Below, piece after piece: positions 49,002 through 58,940 of a DNA stretch of 64,000 bases. The DNA is from Palsa-504 sp963769715 (GTDB lineage: Bacteria > Actinomycetota > Actinomycetes > Streptosporangiales > Streptosporangiaceae). How positions within the stretch are numbered: the stretch's first letter is position 1; every line of letters begins with the position of its first letter. The DNA is taken from contig CAVYNE010000032.1 of assembly GCA_963769715.1 (NCBI GenBank), forward strand, positions 186,001-250,000. Direction: 5' to 3'. The position numbers were made by a program, and so were the translations under genes. The notes beneath the pieces were generated by a model that worked only from the letters and a program-made list of their open reading frames with translations, was not told where the DNA came from and ran no database searches.

Positions 49002-50375
49002 GTGGACGCAATCCGCTCGATGCGCGAGCGGAGCATGGGGCCACGGGCATGGCCGATCTGGAAGCTTCCTCGCTGGGTGGTCGGCTTCGTTGTCCTGGTC
49101 GTACTGACCGACGCCGGCATTCTGGCGATCGGGGCAAGCAGGGTAAGCATCCATGTCCATGATCTTGTGCTGTTCGCCGGCCTGCTGACATGCAGCGTCG
49201 CCAGCGTCGAGCTGACCAGGCGGGTAGGCGAGAACCTCGGGTTTGTCAAGGACGTGTATGCGGTCTGGGAGCTACCGGTCGCGATGTTGCTGCCGCTTCC
49301 CTACGCGCCTGTTCTTCCGGCTATCCGCTTCGCCCTGTGCCAGTGGCGGATACTCCGGGTTCCTGTGTACAGGCGCGTGTTCAGCGCGGCCGCAATCGGG
49401 CTCAGCTATGTCACCGCTGCCCTGGTCTTCCATATGCTTATCCGGCTGGTGCATGGCGCCGCCTCGAATCCGGCCGGCCATGCGCTGGCCTGGATGCTGA
49501 TCGTGGCTGCTTGCGCGGCAGTGCAGTGGATCATCAACCAGGTCCTGATCTGGACTGCGATCAAGGGCTCGAATCCGGCTGTGAGCTTCCGCGAAGAGCA
49601 GCTCGCCAGGGAGCCCATGTATAACGACGTCAATGAGCTGTGCGTTGCGGTACTTGTCACGTTCTGCGTGGCCTACAGCTGGATTGCCCTGGCCTTCGCG
49701 TTTCCCTTCATCACCCTGCTGCAGCGGTCTGTACGGCACGCTCGGCTCCTCGAAGACGCGCGGGCTGACTCCAAGACGGGGTTGCTGAACGCGGCGACCT
49801 GGGAGCGCGGGGCAACCGCGGAAGTGGCCCGCGCGGTACGGACCAAGACGTCGCTGGCGATCGCGCTGCTTGATATCGACCGGTTCAAGGTGATCAACGA
49901 CACCTACGGGCACCTGACAGGGGATGAGGTGCTCAAGGAGATCGCGCATACGCTGAACACGCTGCTGCGCGAGTACGACCTCGCCGGAAGGTTCGGCGGC
50001 GAGGAGTTCACGCTGCTCCTGCCGCAGACCCGGGCGGTGGACGCCTTCCGGATCGCCGAACGGGTCCGGTCCGCCATCTCCGGCCTGTGCATCATTGCCC
50101 CCGGCGCGACCGGCGGCGAGCGGGTGCACGTCACGGTGTCGATCGGGGTGGCTGCGCTGGACAGCGGCAGCAAGCGCGAGTACGCCGAACTGATGGCGGC
50201 CGCGGACGCCGCCCTTTACCGCGCCAAGGGATGCGGCCGGGACCAGGTCCAGATGATCAGCACGACCAGGGGCCTGAGCGCGGTCAGCAGCACCTCCGGG
50301 GGCATCAACGGTACGGTGGCCGCCGGGCAAGCCCCGGACGGCCCTAGCCTGTTCCGCCGCGCCGCGAGTTCCTAG
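49002..50375 (+). CDS. membrane diguanylate cyclase GGDEF-2 (paralogue of GGDEF-1)
   Basis: A 457-residue paralogue that aligns with GGDEF-1 without gaps from the start through at least residue 270. That supports the GTG at 49002 (AAGGAG six bases upstream) over the GTG at 48981. The membrane sensor has the same helices and loops (VYAVWELP, RVPVYRRVF) but is clearly diverged, whereas the GGDEF domain is almost identical: DIDRFKVINDTYGHLTGD, GGEEF and I-site REYD. The tail is short. This pattern fits a duplicated module in which sensor specificity changed and catalysis was conserved. Confidence 0.9.
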   Translation: MDAIRSMRERSMGPRAWPIWKLPRWVVGFVVLVVLTDAGILAIGASRVSIHVHDLVLFAGLLTCSVASVELTRRVGENLGFVKDVYAVWELPVAMLLPLPYAPVLPAIRFALCQWRILRVPVYRRVFSAAAIGLSYVTAALVFHMLIRLVHGAASNPAGHALAWMLIVAACAAVQWIINQVLIWTAIKGSNPAVSFREEQLAREPMYNDVNELCVAVLVTFCVAYSWIALAFAFPFITLLQRSVRHARLLEDARADSKTGLLNAATWERGATAEVARAVRTKTSLAIALLDIDRFKVINDTYGHLTGDEVLKEIAHTLNTLLREYDLAGRFGGEEFTLLLPQTRAVDAFRIAERVRSAISGLCIIAPGATGGERVHVTVSIGVAALDSGSKREYAELMAAADAALYRAKGCGRDQVQMISTTRGLSAVSSTSGGINGTVAAGQAPDGPSLFRRAASS

Positions 50376-50377
50376 GG

Positions 50378-50794
50378 TCAGCCGGCCGTCGGGGTCGGCA
50401 CCGGCAGAACAGCGAGGATGGTAGCGCTCCCGGTGTGGCACTGCGACGCGTTCCCTGTGCTCAGCACCTCCGGGGTGTCGTATCCCTGACACGTCCAGCC
50501 GCTCACCATGACCGGCGCGCCACCGCCGTTGCCCCGCACCTGCCCGTCCTTGATCCTGGCCGCGTACTCGTTCTCGACTTGCAGCGCGGTCTTGCAGTTC
50601 ACCGAGCCCTTGGCCACCTTGATGATGACCGGCACCCCGGCCGCGGTGTGCGTGCTGCCGCAGGTCGCGCCGGCGCCCGCGGTCGCCGGCGCGGACGAGC
50701 ACCCCGTGACCAGGCAGGCGCAGACCCAAAGGCCCCCAAGAACCCCGAATCCGCGGCGGACCGCGAGGGCCTGCCACACCCCATCCCGCTCCAC
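50378..50794 (-). CDS. secreted lipoprotein of unknown function
   Basis: A 138-residue protein with a signal peptide and lipobox CLVTGCSS (acylated Cys at about residue 32). The mature part has four further Cys (CGSTHT, VNCKTALQ, WTCQGYD, SQCHTG), probably two disulphides, and a conserved-looking VSGWTCQGYD block. It would be anchored on the outer face of the membrane. Start GTG 50794 is uncertain. Convergent with GGDEF-2, three bases apart. Confidence 0.7.
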   Translation of the reverse strand: MERDGVWQALAVRRGFGVLGGLWVCACLVTGCSSAPATAGAGATCGSTHTAAGVPVIIKVAKGSVNCKTALQVENEYAARIKDGQVRGNGGGAPVMVSGWTCQGYDTPEVLSTGNASQCHTGSATILAVLPVPTPTAG

Positions 50795-50841
50795 CGTCTC
50801 ACCCTAGTGCCCGGGGCCTCACCCCGACGTCCGCGACACTT

Positions 50842-50868
50842 TGCATATTCATGCGGTATGATGAATAC
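50842..50868 (+). promoter_or_regulatory. candidate ArgR operator (ARG boxes) before argC
   Basis: TGCATATTCATGC followed by TATGATGAATA forms two adjacent imperfect A/T-rich palindromes matching the ARG-box pattern, 33-59 bases before the argC ATG. argR lies in the same cluster. Arginine-dependent repression is inferred. Confidence 0.65.
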
Positions 50869-50900
50869 TCTTCCAGGATGGCGGCGGACGTGAGGGATAT

Positions 50901-51950
50901 ATGGGTGCGAGGGTTGCGGTCGCGGGGGCCAGCGGCTACGCGGGCGGCGAACTCCTCCGCCTGCTGGCCGGCCATCCCGACCTCGAGATCGGTCCGCTGT
51001 CCGCGAACAGCAACGCCGGCACCCCGGTGACGGCGGTGCACCCGCAGCTGACCGGCCATCCCGGCCTCGACGGCGCCGTCTTCGCCGGCACCGACCCGGA
51101 CGTCCTCGCCGACGCCGACCTGCTCTTGGTCGCCCTCCCGCACGGCGAGTCCGCGCAGCTGGCCGCCCGCCTCCCGGCCGAGCTCAAGGTCATCGACCTG
51201 GGCGCCGACTTCCGGCTGGCCGATCCGGAGGCCTGGGCGGGGTACTACCCGACGCCGTACGCCGGCCAGTGGACCTACGGCCTGCCCGAACTGCCCGGGG
51301 CGCGCGACGCGATCAGGACGTCCACCACCGTGGCCGCGCCCGGCTGCTACGCCACCGCCTCGATTCTCGCGCTGGCCCCGCTGCTGGCCGCCGGCCTGGT
51401 CGAGCCGGCCGACATCGTGATCGTGGCCGCCTCGGGCACGTCCGGCGCGGGCCGCTCGCCGCGACCCGACCTGCTCGCCACCGAGGTCATGGGGTCGATG
51501 TCCGCGTACCAGGTCGGGGGCACGCACCGGCACACCCCGGAAATAGAGCAGAACATTGATCCCGAACGGGGTGGGTTGCCCGCCGCGGCACCGGTGTCTG
51601 TCTCGTTCACCCCGACGCTGGCCCCGATGGCCCGTGGCATCCTGGCCACCTGCACCGCGAGGTCGGCCGCCCCGGCCGGCGAGCTGCGGGAGGCGCTCAG
51701 CGCGGCTTACCACAGGGAACCCTTCGTGCACGTGCTGCCCGAGGGCCGGTGGCCGGTCACCGGCGCCACGCTCGGCTCTAACGCCGCCCACCTGCAAGTG
51801 GCGGCCGACCGGCACGCCGGCCGCGCCGTCGTCGTCAGCGCCCTGGACAACCTGGTCAAGGGCGCGGCCGGCCAGGCCATCCAGATCGCCAACCTCATGC
51901 TCGGCCTGCCAGAGACGGCTGGCCTGACTGCACACGGAGTAGCACCTTGA
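50901..51950 (+). CDS. argC: N-acetyl-gamma-glutamyl-phosphate reductase
   Basis: A 349-residue NADPH-dependent reductase, third step of arginine biosynthesis. Rossmann motif VAVAGASGYAGGELLRLLAG, catalytic Cys in TVAAPGCYATASILALAPL and HRHTPEIEQ with the catalytic His. GAGGGATAT precedes the ATG. First gene of argCJBDFR. Confidence 0.95.
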   Translation: MGARVAVAGASGYAGGELLRLLAGHPDLEIGPLSANSNAGTPVTAVHPQLTGHPGLDGAVFAGTDPDVLADADLLLVALPHGESAQLAARLPAELKVIDLGADFRLADPEAWAGYYPTPYAGQWTYGLPELPGARDAIRTSTTVAAPGCYATASILALAPLLAAGLVEPADIVIVAASGTSGAGRSPRPDLLATEVMGSMSAYQVGGTHRHTPEIEQNIDPERGGLPAAAPVSVSFTPTLAPMARGILATCTARSAAPAGELREALSAAYHREPFVHVLPEGRWPVTGATLGSNAAHLQVAADRHAGRAVVVSALDNLVKGAAGQAIQIANLMLGLPETAGLTAHGVAP

Positions 51951-51966
51951 GTCTGGGAGACACCCC

Positions 51967-53118
51967 ATGAGCGTGACCGCCCCGCTTGGTTTCCGGGCCG
52001 CCGGAGTGACGGCTGGGCTGAAGCAGTCCGGCCAGCCGGACGTGGCCGTGGTCCTGAACGACGGGCCCTCGTGGTCCGCCGCCGCCGTGTTCACCACCAA
52101 CCGGGTGCAGGCCGCCCCGGTGATCTGGACCCGCCAGGTAGTCAAGGGCGGCCGGGTCCGGGCCGTGGTGCTCAACTCCGGCGGGGCCAACGCCTGCACC
52201 GGGCCGCTCGGCTTCCAGGACACCCACGCCACCGCCGAGCACCTAGCCGCCGCGATCGAGGTCGGGGCGGGGGAGATCGCCGTCTGCTCGACCGGCCTGA
52301 TCGGCGAGCGGCTGCCGATGGACAAGCTGCTGCCCGGCGTGGACGCTGCCGTCGCCGAAGCCTCCCGGGCCGGCGGCCTGGCCGCCGCCGACGCGATCAG
52401 GACCACCGACACCGTGGTGAAGATCGCCTTCCGTCGCGGCACCGGCTACACCATCGGCGGGATGGCCAAGGGCGCCGGGATGCTCGCGCCCGGACTGGCC
52501 ACCATGTTGTGCGTGCTCACCACCGACGCCGAGCTTGCGCCCGCCGAACTCGACGCCGCGCTGCGGTCGGCCACCGCGGTGACCTTCGACCGGCTCGACA
52601 CCGACGGCTGCATGTCCACCAACGACACGGTGCTCCTGATGGCCAGCGGGGCGACGGGAGTGTCGCCGGAGAAGAGCGAGTTCGTTCTGGCGCTCACCGA
52701 GGTGTGCGCGGACCTGGCCCGGCAGCTTCAGCTGGACGCCGAGGGTGCGGAGAAGATGATCACCGTCGAGGTGGTCGGGGCCGCCTCGGAGGCCGACGCG
52801 GTGACCGCGGGACGCGCGGTGGCGCGGAACAACCTGCTCAAGTGCGCCATCGGCGGCGAGGACCCCAACTGGGGCCGGGTACTGGCTGCGGTCGGCACCA
52901 CCGACGCGACCTTCGCGCCCGACCGGCTCAACGTCGCGATCAACGGGATCTGGGTCTGCCGTCACGGCGCCCCCGGCGACGAGCGCTCCAAGGTGGACCT
53001 GAAGCCGAAGGACGTGACGATCACCGTGGACCTGTCGGCGGGCCCGCACTCCGCCGCCATCTTGACCACCGACCTGACCGCGGCTTACGTGCACGAGAAC
53101 AGTGCTTACTCCACATGA
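51967..53118 (+). CDS. argJ: bifunctional ornithine acetyltransferase / N-acetylglutamate synthase
   Basis: A 383-residue Ntn-type enzyme that autocleaves at the conserved KGAGMLAPGLATMLCVLTTDA motif (nucleophile Thr in LATM). It recycles the acetyl group from N-acetylornithine to glutamate. GGAGTGACGGCTGLK-like and NSGGANACTG motifs are present. The stop overlaps argB by four bases. No separate argA is needed if the bifunctional activity is retained. Confidence 0.95.
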   Translation: MSVTAPLGFRAAGVTAGLKQSGQPDVAVVLNDGPSWSAAAVFTTNRVQAAPVIWTRQVVKGGRVRAVVLNSGGANACTGPLGFQDTHATAEHLAAAIEVGAGEIAVCSTGLIGERLPMDKLLPGVDAAVAEASRAGGLAAADAIRTTDTVVKIAFRRGTGYTIGGMAKGAGMLAPGLATMLCVLTTDAELAPAELDAALRSATAVTFDRLDTDGCMSTNDTVLLMASGATGVSPEKSEFVLALTEVCADLARQLQLDAEGAEKMITVEVVGAASEADAVTAGRAVARNNLLKCAIGGEDPNWGRVLAAVGTTDATFAPDRLNVAINGIWVCRHGAPGDERSKVDLKPKDVTITVDLSAGPHSAAILTTDLTAAYVHENSAYST

Positions 53119-54020
53119 CGGTGATGGAAGGGCGGATCGAGGACGCCTCGGCCAAGGCCGCCACGCTGATCGAGGCGCTGCCCTGGCTGAACAGGTTCCA
53201 CGGCCAGACCGTGGTGATCAAGTACGGCGGGCACGCGATGACCGAGGAGGAGCTGCGCCTGGCCTTCGCCCAGGACCTGGTGTTCCTGCGCTACGCCGGG
53301 CTGCGCCCGGTCGTGGTGCATGGCGGCGGCCCGCAGATCACCGAGCAGCTTGACCGGCTCGGCGTGGAATCCTCCTTCACCGCCGGGCTCCGGGTCACCA
53401 CGCCGGAGGCCATGGAGGTCGTCCGGATGGTCCTGTCCGGCAAGGTGAACAAGGACATCGTCGGCCTGATCAACCGGCACGGCCCGTTCGCGGTGGGCAT
53501 GTCGGGGGAGGACGCCTGCACGCTCACCGCGACCCGCAAGACAGCGATCGTCGACGGCGAGCCAGTGGACATCGGCCTGGTCGGCGAGATCGTGGCCACC
53601 AACCCGGGCGCGATCGAGGCGCTGCTGGCCGACGGCCGGATCCCGGTCGTCTCCAGCGTGGCCACGGGCCGGGACGGCGAGGTCTACAACGTGAACGCGG
53701 ACACCGCCGCGGCCGCCCTCGCGGTGGCGCTAGGCGCGGTCAAGCTGGTGGTGCTCACCGATGTGGCCGGCCTGTACCGGGACTGGCCGTCGTCGGCCGA
53801 GGTGATCAGCGAGCTCACTGCGGCCGAACTCGAGCATCTGCTGCCCGGACTTTCGGCCGGGATGATCCCCAAGATGGAGGCCTGCCTGACCGCCGTCCGC
53901 GGCGGCGTCCCGCAGGCGCACGTCCTGGACGGCCGCCTCAGTCACGCCATCCTGCTCGAGATCTTCACCGACTCCGGCATCGGCACCATGGTCCTCCCCG
54001 AGGAAGGAACTCAGCCGTGA
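53115..54020 (+). CDS. argB: N-acetylglutamate kinase
   Basis: A 301-residue amino acid kinase: VVIKYGGHAMTEEELRLAFA, VVVHGGGPQITEQL, and YNVNADTAAAALAVALGAVKLVVLTD at the nucleotide site. C-terminal VLDGRLSHAILLEIFTDSGIGTM is the arginine-binding region of feedback-inhibited NAGKs; the N-terminal helix present here also favours arginine inhibition. Starts within argJ (ATGA), overlaps argD (GTGA). Confidence 0.95.
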   Translation: MTVMEGRIEDASAKAATLIEALPWLNRFHGQTVVIKYGGHAMTEEELRLAFAQDLVFLRYAGLRPVVVHGGGPQITEQLDRLGVESSFTAGLRVTTPEAMEVVRMVLSGKVNKDIVGLINRHGPFAVGMSGEDACTLTATRKTAIVDGEPVDIGLVGEIVATNPGAIEALLADGRIPVVSSVATGRDGEVYNVNADTAAAALAVALGAVKLVVLTDVAGLYRDWPSSAEVISELTAAELEHLLPGLSAGMIPKMEACLTAVRGGVPQAHVLDGRLSHAILLEIFTDSGIGTMVLPEEGTQP

Positions 54021-55200
54021 GTGAGACAGACGCACTGCAGAAGCGGTTCGCGGCGGCGCTCATGCCGAACTACGGCGTGCCCCCGCTGGCCATCAGCCGC
54101 GGGCAAGGCTGCCGGGTCTGGGATGCCGACGGACGCCAGTACCTGGACCTGATCGCCGGGATCGCGGTGAGCTCGTTGGGACACGCCCACCCGGCCATCG
54201 TCGAGGCGGTCAGTCGCCAGGTGGCCGACGTGGCCCACACCTCCAACCTGTTCTTGCACGAGCGCGAGGTCGAGCTAGCCGAGCGGCTCCTCACTCTGGT
54301 CGGTGAGGACGGGCGGGTCTTCTTCGCGAACTCGGGCACCGAGGCCAACGAGGCGGCGATCAAGCTGGTGCGCCGCATCGCCGGTCCGGAGCGGCCGGTG
54401 ATCGTGGCCGCCGAGCGGAGCTTCCACGGCCGGACGATGGGTGCCCTGGCGCTGACCGGCAAGGAGTCCATCCGCGCGCCGTTCGGCCCGTTCGGCTTGA
54501 CCGTGCGGTTCGTTCCCTACGGGGACGCCGCGGCGCTGCGCGCGGCGGTCGGCGCCGATGTCGCGGCCGTCTTCCTCGAGCCCGGCCTGGGCGAGAGCGG
54601 CGTGGTGCCCGCCCCCGAGGGCTACTTGCGCGCCGCGCGCGAGGCCTGCGACCAAGCCGGCGCGCTGCTCGTGCTCGATGAGATCCAGAGCGCCATCGGC
54701 CGGACCGGGGCGTGGTTCGCGCACCAGGCCGCCGGTGTCCGGCCGGACGTGATCACCCTGGCCAAGGGCCTGGGCGGCGGGCTGCCGATCGGCGCGTGCA
54801 TCGGTCTCGGCGCGGCCGGCGCCGGCTTCGCCAAGGGTGATCACGGCTCTACCTTCGGCGGGAACCCGGTCGCCTGCGCCGCCGCCCTGGCCGTGCTCGA
54901 GGTGATCGAGCGCGACGGACTACTGGCTCACGTCAACACGGTGGGCGAGCACCTGGCGGCCGGACTCGGCGAGGTCAGCCACCCATTGGTGTCCGGGGTG
55001 CGCGGCCTCGGGCTCTGGCGGGCCATCGTGCTGACGGCCGAGGTGGCCCCGGACGTCGAGGTAGCCGCCCGGCGGGCCGGGTTCCTGGTCAACGCGGTGC
55101 AGCCCGACGCGATCAGGCTGGCACCGCCCCTGATCCTGTCCGTGTCCGAGGCGGATGAGTTCATCGCCGCGCTGCCCGGGATCCTCGCGGAGACCTGCTC

Positions 55201-55204
<4 letters not shown>
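54017..55204 (+). CDS. argD: acetylornithine aminotransferase
   Basis: A 395-residue PLP enzyme of aminotransferase class III. LDLIAGIAVSSLGHAHPAIVEA, FFANSGTEANEAAIKLVRR, the PLP Asp in LLVLDEIQSAIGRTG and the Schiff-base Lys in ITLAKGLGGGLPIGA are visible. It converts N-acetylglutamate semialdehyde to acetylornithine. Overlaps both neighbours by four bases. Confidence 0.95.
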
Positions 55205-56138
<934 letters not shown>

Positions 56139-56142
<4 letters not shown>

Positions 56143-56696
56143 CTACCCCGCTGACCAAGACGGCCAGGCACGCGCGGATTGCGGCCATCCTCGCCCGCGA
56201 GCAGGTCCGCTCCCAGGAGGAACTCGCCGAGCTGCTGGAGCGGTACGCCAGCGTGCACGTGACGCAGGCGACCTTGTCCCGGGACCTGGACGAGCTCGGC
56301 GTGGTGCGGCTCCGCGCCGGGGGCGCGCTGGTCTACGCCCTGCCGGACGAGCCGGGCGGCCCCGGTTCGCTCCCGGGAGGCACGGGCTCGCACCCGGCCG
56401 GCCCAGACTCGCACCCTGGCGGGGCCACCGCCCGGGCCGAACCGCCGCACGACGCGCGCCTGGCGCGCTACCTGGGCGAGCTGATGGCCTCGGCCGAGGC
56501 GAGCGCCAACCTTGTCGTGCTCAGGACCCCGGCCGGGGCGGCCCAGTTCCTCGCCTCGGTCATCGACCACGCGGCCCTGCCGTCGATCCTCGGCACCGTG
56601 GCCGGCGATGACACGGTCCTGATCATCGCGCGCGATCCGGCCGGCGGAGACGCCCTGGCGGCCGACTTCCTGCGCCGGGCCGAGCGCCGACGATGA
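56139..56696 (+). CDS. argR: arginine repressor
   Basis: A 185-residue ArgR with N-terminal winged helix (ARHARIAAILAREQVRSQEE, then VTQATLSRDLDELGVVRLR) and C-terminal oligomerisation/arginine-binding domain (NLVVLRTPAGAAQFLASVID, GDDTVLIIARD). A Gly/Pro/His-rich linker of about 38 residues (residues 70-107) makes it longer than typical (about 150-170). TTG start at 56139 overlaps argF (TTGA). A strong terminator overlaps its stop. Confidence 0.93.
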
Positions 56697-56736
56697 TCGT
56701 TCGTCATAGCGACGAAAAACGGACGAACGATCTTTT
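56695..56736 (+). terminator. intrinsic terminator after argR
   Basis: GATCGTTCGTC (56695-56705) and GACGAACGATC (56722-56732) form a perfect 11-bp stem with a 16-base loop, followed by TTTT. It would end the argCJBDFR transcript and separate argH. Confidence 0.75.
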
Positions 56737-56799
56737 ATGTCCCCGGTGACGACCAAGGTGCGACAAAACTGAGGCGTTAGTGCGATAGAAAGAAGAACT

Positions 56800-58254
56800 G
56801 TGGAAGCAGCGGAACAGTCGGCAGGGGATTCGAGCGGGGTCGAAGGGGCTACGCGGCTGTGGGGCGGGCGGTTCGGCGCCGGGCCCGCGGACGCGCTGGC
56901 CAGGCTGTCCGTCAGCGTCCAGTTCGATTGGCGGCTGGCCCGGTACGACTTGCGGGCCTCCCGCGCGCACGCCCGGGTACTGCACCGGGCCGGGTTGCTG
57001 ACCGACGCCGAGCTCAGCGCGATGCTCAAGGCCCTGGACGACCTGGACCGGGCGTGTGCGAACGGGTCGTTCCGGCCTACGGTCGCCGACGAGGACGTGC
57101 ACACCGCGCTCGAGCGCGGGCTGCTCGAGCGGCTCGGCGCGCTGGGCGGCAAGCTCCGGGCCGGCCGCAGCCGCAACGACCAGGTCGCGACCGACCTGCG
57201 GCTTTACCTGCGGGACAACGCCCGGCTGATCGCGAGCAGGCTGGCCGAGCTGGAGACCGCGCTGATCGGCCAGGCGGTCGCCAGCGGCGACGTACCCGCG
57301 CCCGGCATGACGCACTTGCAGCACGCGCAGCCGGTGCTGTTCGGTCACCAGTTGCTCGCGCACGTGCAGGCGTTCGCCCGCGACGTCGGCCGGCTGCGGG
57401 ACTGGGACAAGCGCGCCGCGGTCAGCCCGCTCGGCTCCGGCGCGCTGGCCGGGTCATCACTCCCGGTCGATCCGCAGGTGCTCGCGGCCGAACTCGGCTT
57501 CGACGAGCCCGCGGCTAACTCCATGGATGCGGTGGCCGACCGCGACTTCGCAGCCGAGTTCTGCTTCGCCGCGGCGCTGATCGGAGTGCACCTGTCCCGG
57601 CTGGGCGAGGAGATCGTGCTCTGGTCTTCCCAGGAGTTCGGCTGGGTGGAGATCGACGATACCTACGCAACCGGGTCCTCGATCATGCCGCAGAAGAAGA
57701 ATCCGGACGTGGCCGAACTGGCCCGGGGCAAGGCGGGCCGCCTGATCGGCGGACTGACCGGGCTGCTCACCACCCTGAAGGGCCTGCCGCTGACCTACAA
57801 CCGGGACCTGCAGGAGGATAAGGAGCCGGTCTTCGACGCGGTCGACACCCTGCTCCTGGTCCTGCCCGCCATGGCCGGCCTGATCGCCACGATGCGGGTC
57901 AATCCGGACCGGCTCCGCCGCAGTGCCTCGACCGGGTTCACTCTCGCCACCGACCTGGCCGAGTACCTGGTCCGCCGAGGCGTCCCATTCCGCGAGGCGC
58001 ACGAGGTAGTCGGGCACCTGGTGGTGTGGTGCCAGGTGCACGACTGCGACCTGCCCGACGTGGCCGACGCCGATCTGGCCAAGGTTTCCGAGCACCTGAC
58101 GCCCGACGTCCGCCAGGTGCTCACGGTCGAGGGCGCGCTCGCGGCCCGCAAGGGGTACGGCGGGACGGCGCCAGAGCGTGTCGCCGAGCAGATCATCGCG
58201 CTGCGCGCGACGGTTGACACGCATCACGCCTGGGCCGCCGAGGACGTCACCTAG
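56800..58254 (+). CDS. argH: argininosuccinate lyase
   Basis: A 484-residue lyase splitting argininosuccinate into arginine and fumarate. LWGGRFGAGPADALARLSVS, RSRNDQVATDLRLYLRD, HLQHAQPVLFGHQLLAHV and the signature GSSIMPQKKNPDVAELARGK (active-site Ser loop) are present. Start GTG 56800 is taken. argG, usually between argR and argH in related clusters, is absent here. The stop directly abuts the next GTG. Confidence 0.95.
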   Translation: MEAAEQSAGDSSGVEGATRLWGGRFGAGPADALARLSVSVQFDWRLARYDLRASRAHARVLHRAGLLTDAELSAMLKALDDLDRACANGSFRPTVADEDVHTALERGLLERLGALGGKLRAGRSRNDQVATDLRLYLRDNARLIASRLAELETALIGQAVASGDVPAPGMTHLQHAQPVLFGHQLLAHVQAFARDVGRLRDWDKRAAVSPLGSGALAGSSLPVDPQVLAAELGFDEPAANSMDAVADRDFAAEFCFAAALIGVHLSRLGEEIVLWSSQEFGWVEIDDTYATGSSIMPQKKNPDVAELARGKAGRLIGGLTGLLTTLKGLPLTYNRDLQEDKEPVFDAVDTLLLVLPAMAGLIATMRVNPDRLRRSASTGFTLATDLAEYLVRRGVPFREAHEVVGHLVVWCQVHDCDLPDVADADLAKVSEHLTPDVRQVLTVEGALAARKGYGGTAPERVAEQIIALRATVDTHHAWAAEDVT

Positions 58255-58914
58255 GTGCCGATCTCGCGGGACTTCTTCGCCAGGCACGCGGTCGAGGTCG
58301 CGCCGGACCTGCTCGGCTGCGTCCTCGAGCACCAGACAGCGGACGGCCTCGTCGCGGTACAGCTCACCGAGGTCGAGGCGTACGCGGGCCGGTCCGATCC
58401 CGCCTCGCACGCCTACCGCGGGAAGACCCAGCGGAACGCGGTGATGTTCGGCCCGCCCGGGCACGCGTACGTGTACTTCACGTACGGCATGCACTTCTGC
58501 GTGAACCTGGTCTGCCTGGGGGAGGAGGGCAGCGCCTCGGCGGTGCTGCTGCGGGCGGGCGCGATCATCGCGGGGGAGGACCTAGCCCGGGCCCGGCGCA
58601 CCAGAGGGGCGGCCAGCGTCGCATCACGTGATCTGGCCCGCGGCCCGGCCCGGCTCTGCCAGGCGCTCGGCATAGACCGGGAACTCGACGGTGCGGACGT
58701 GTGCGCCGCCGATTCGCCGCTCCGGGTGCGCGCCGGAGCAGGAAACCCAGCCCGTTCGGGAACTGTGCTGACCCCCCGAAGAATTGCCACCGGACCTCGG
58801 GTCGGGGTCAGCAGTGCGGCCGAGATCCCCTGGCGGTTCTGGTACGAGGGGGAGCCGACGGTCTCGGTGTACCGGGCGTATGTACCCCGGCGGCCCAAAC
58901 TGGTTACCCCTTAA
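58255..58914 (+). CDS. 3-methyladenine DNA glycosylase (AAG/MPG family)
   Basis: A 219-residue base-excision repair glycosylase. Family motifs: APDLLGCVLEH, the catalytic Glu in TEVEAYAGRSDPASHAYRGK and AYVYFTYGMHFCVNLVC with the intercalating Tyr and His; RGPARLCQALGI is the later conserved block. It removes alkylated purines. Start GTG directly after the argH stop. An A/T-poor insertion near 58735-58800 is in frame. Confidence 0.93.
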   Translation: MPISRDFFARHAVEVAPDLLGCVLEHQTADGLVAVQLTEVEAYAGRSDPASHAYRGKTQRNAVMFGPPGHAYVYFTYGMHFCVNLVCLGEEGSASAVLLRAGAIIAGEDLARARRTRGAASVASRDLARGPARLCQALGIDRELDGADVCAADSPLRVRAGAGNPARSGTVLTPRRIATGPRVGVSSAAEIPWRFWYEGEPTVSVYRAYVPRRPKLVTP

Positions 58915-58940
58915 CGGCCCGTAAGTGGCACCATGCAGGC

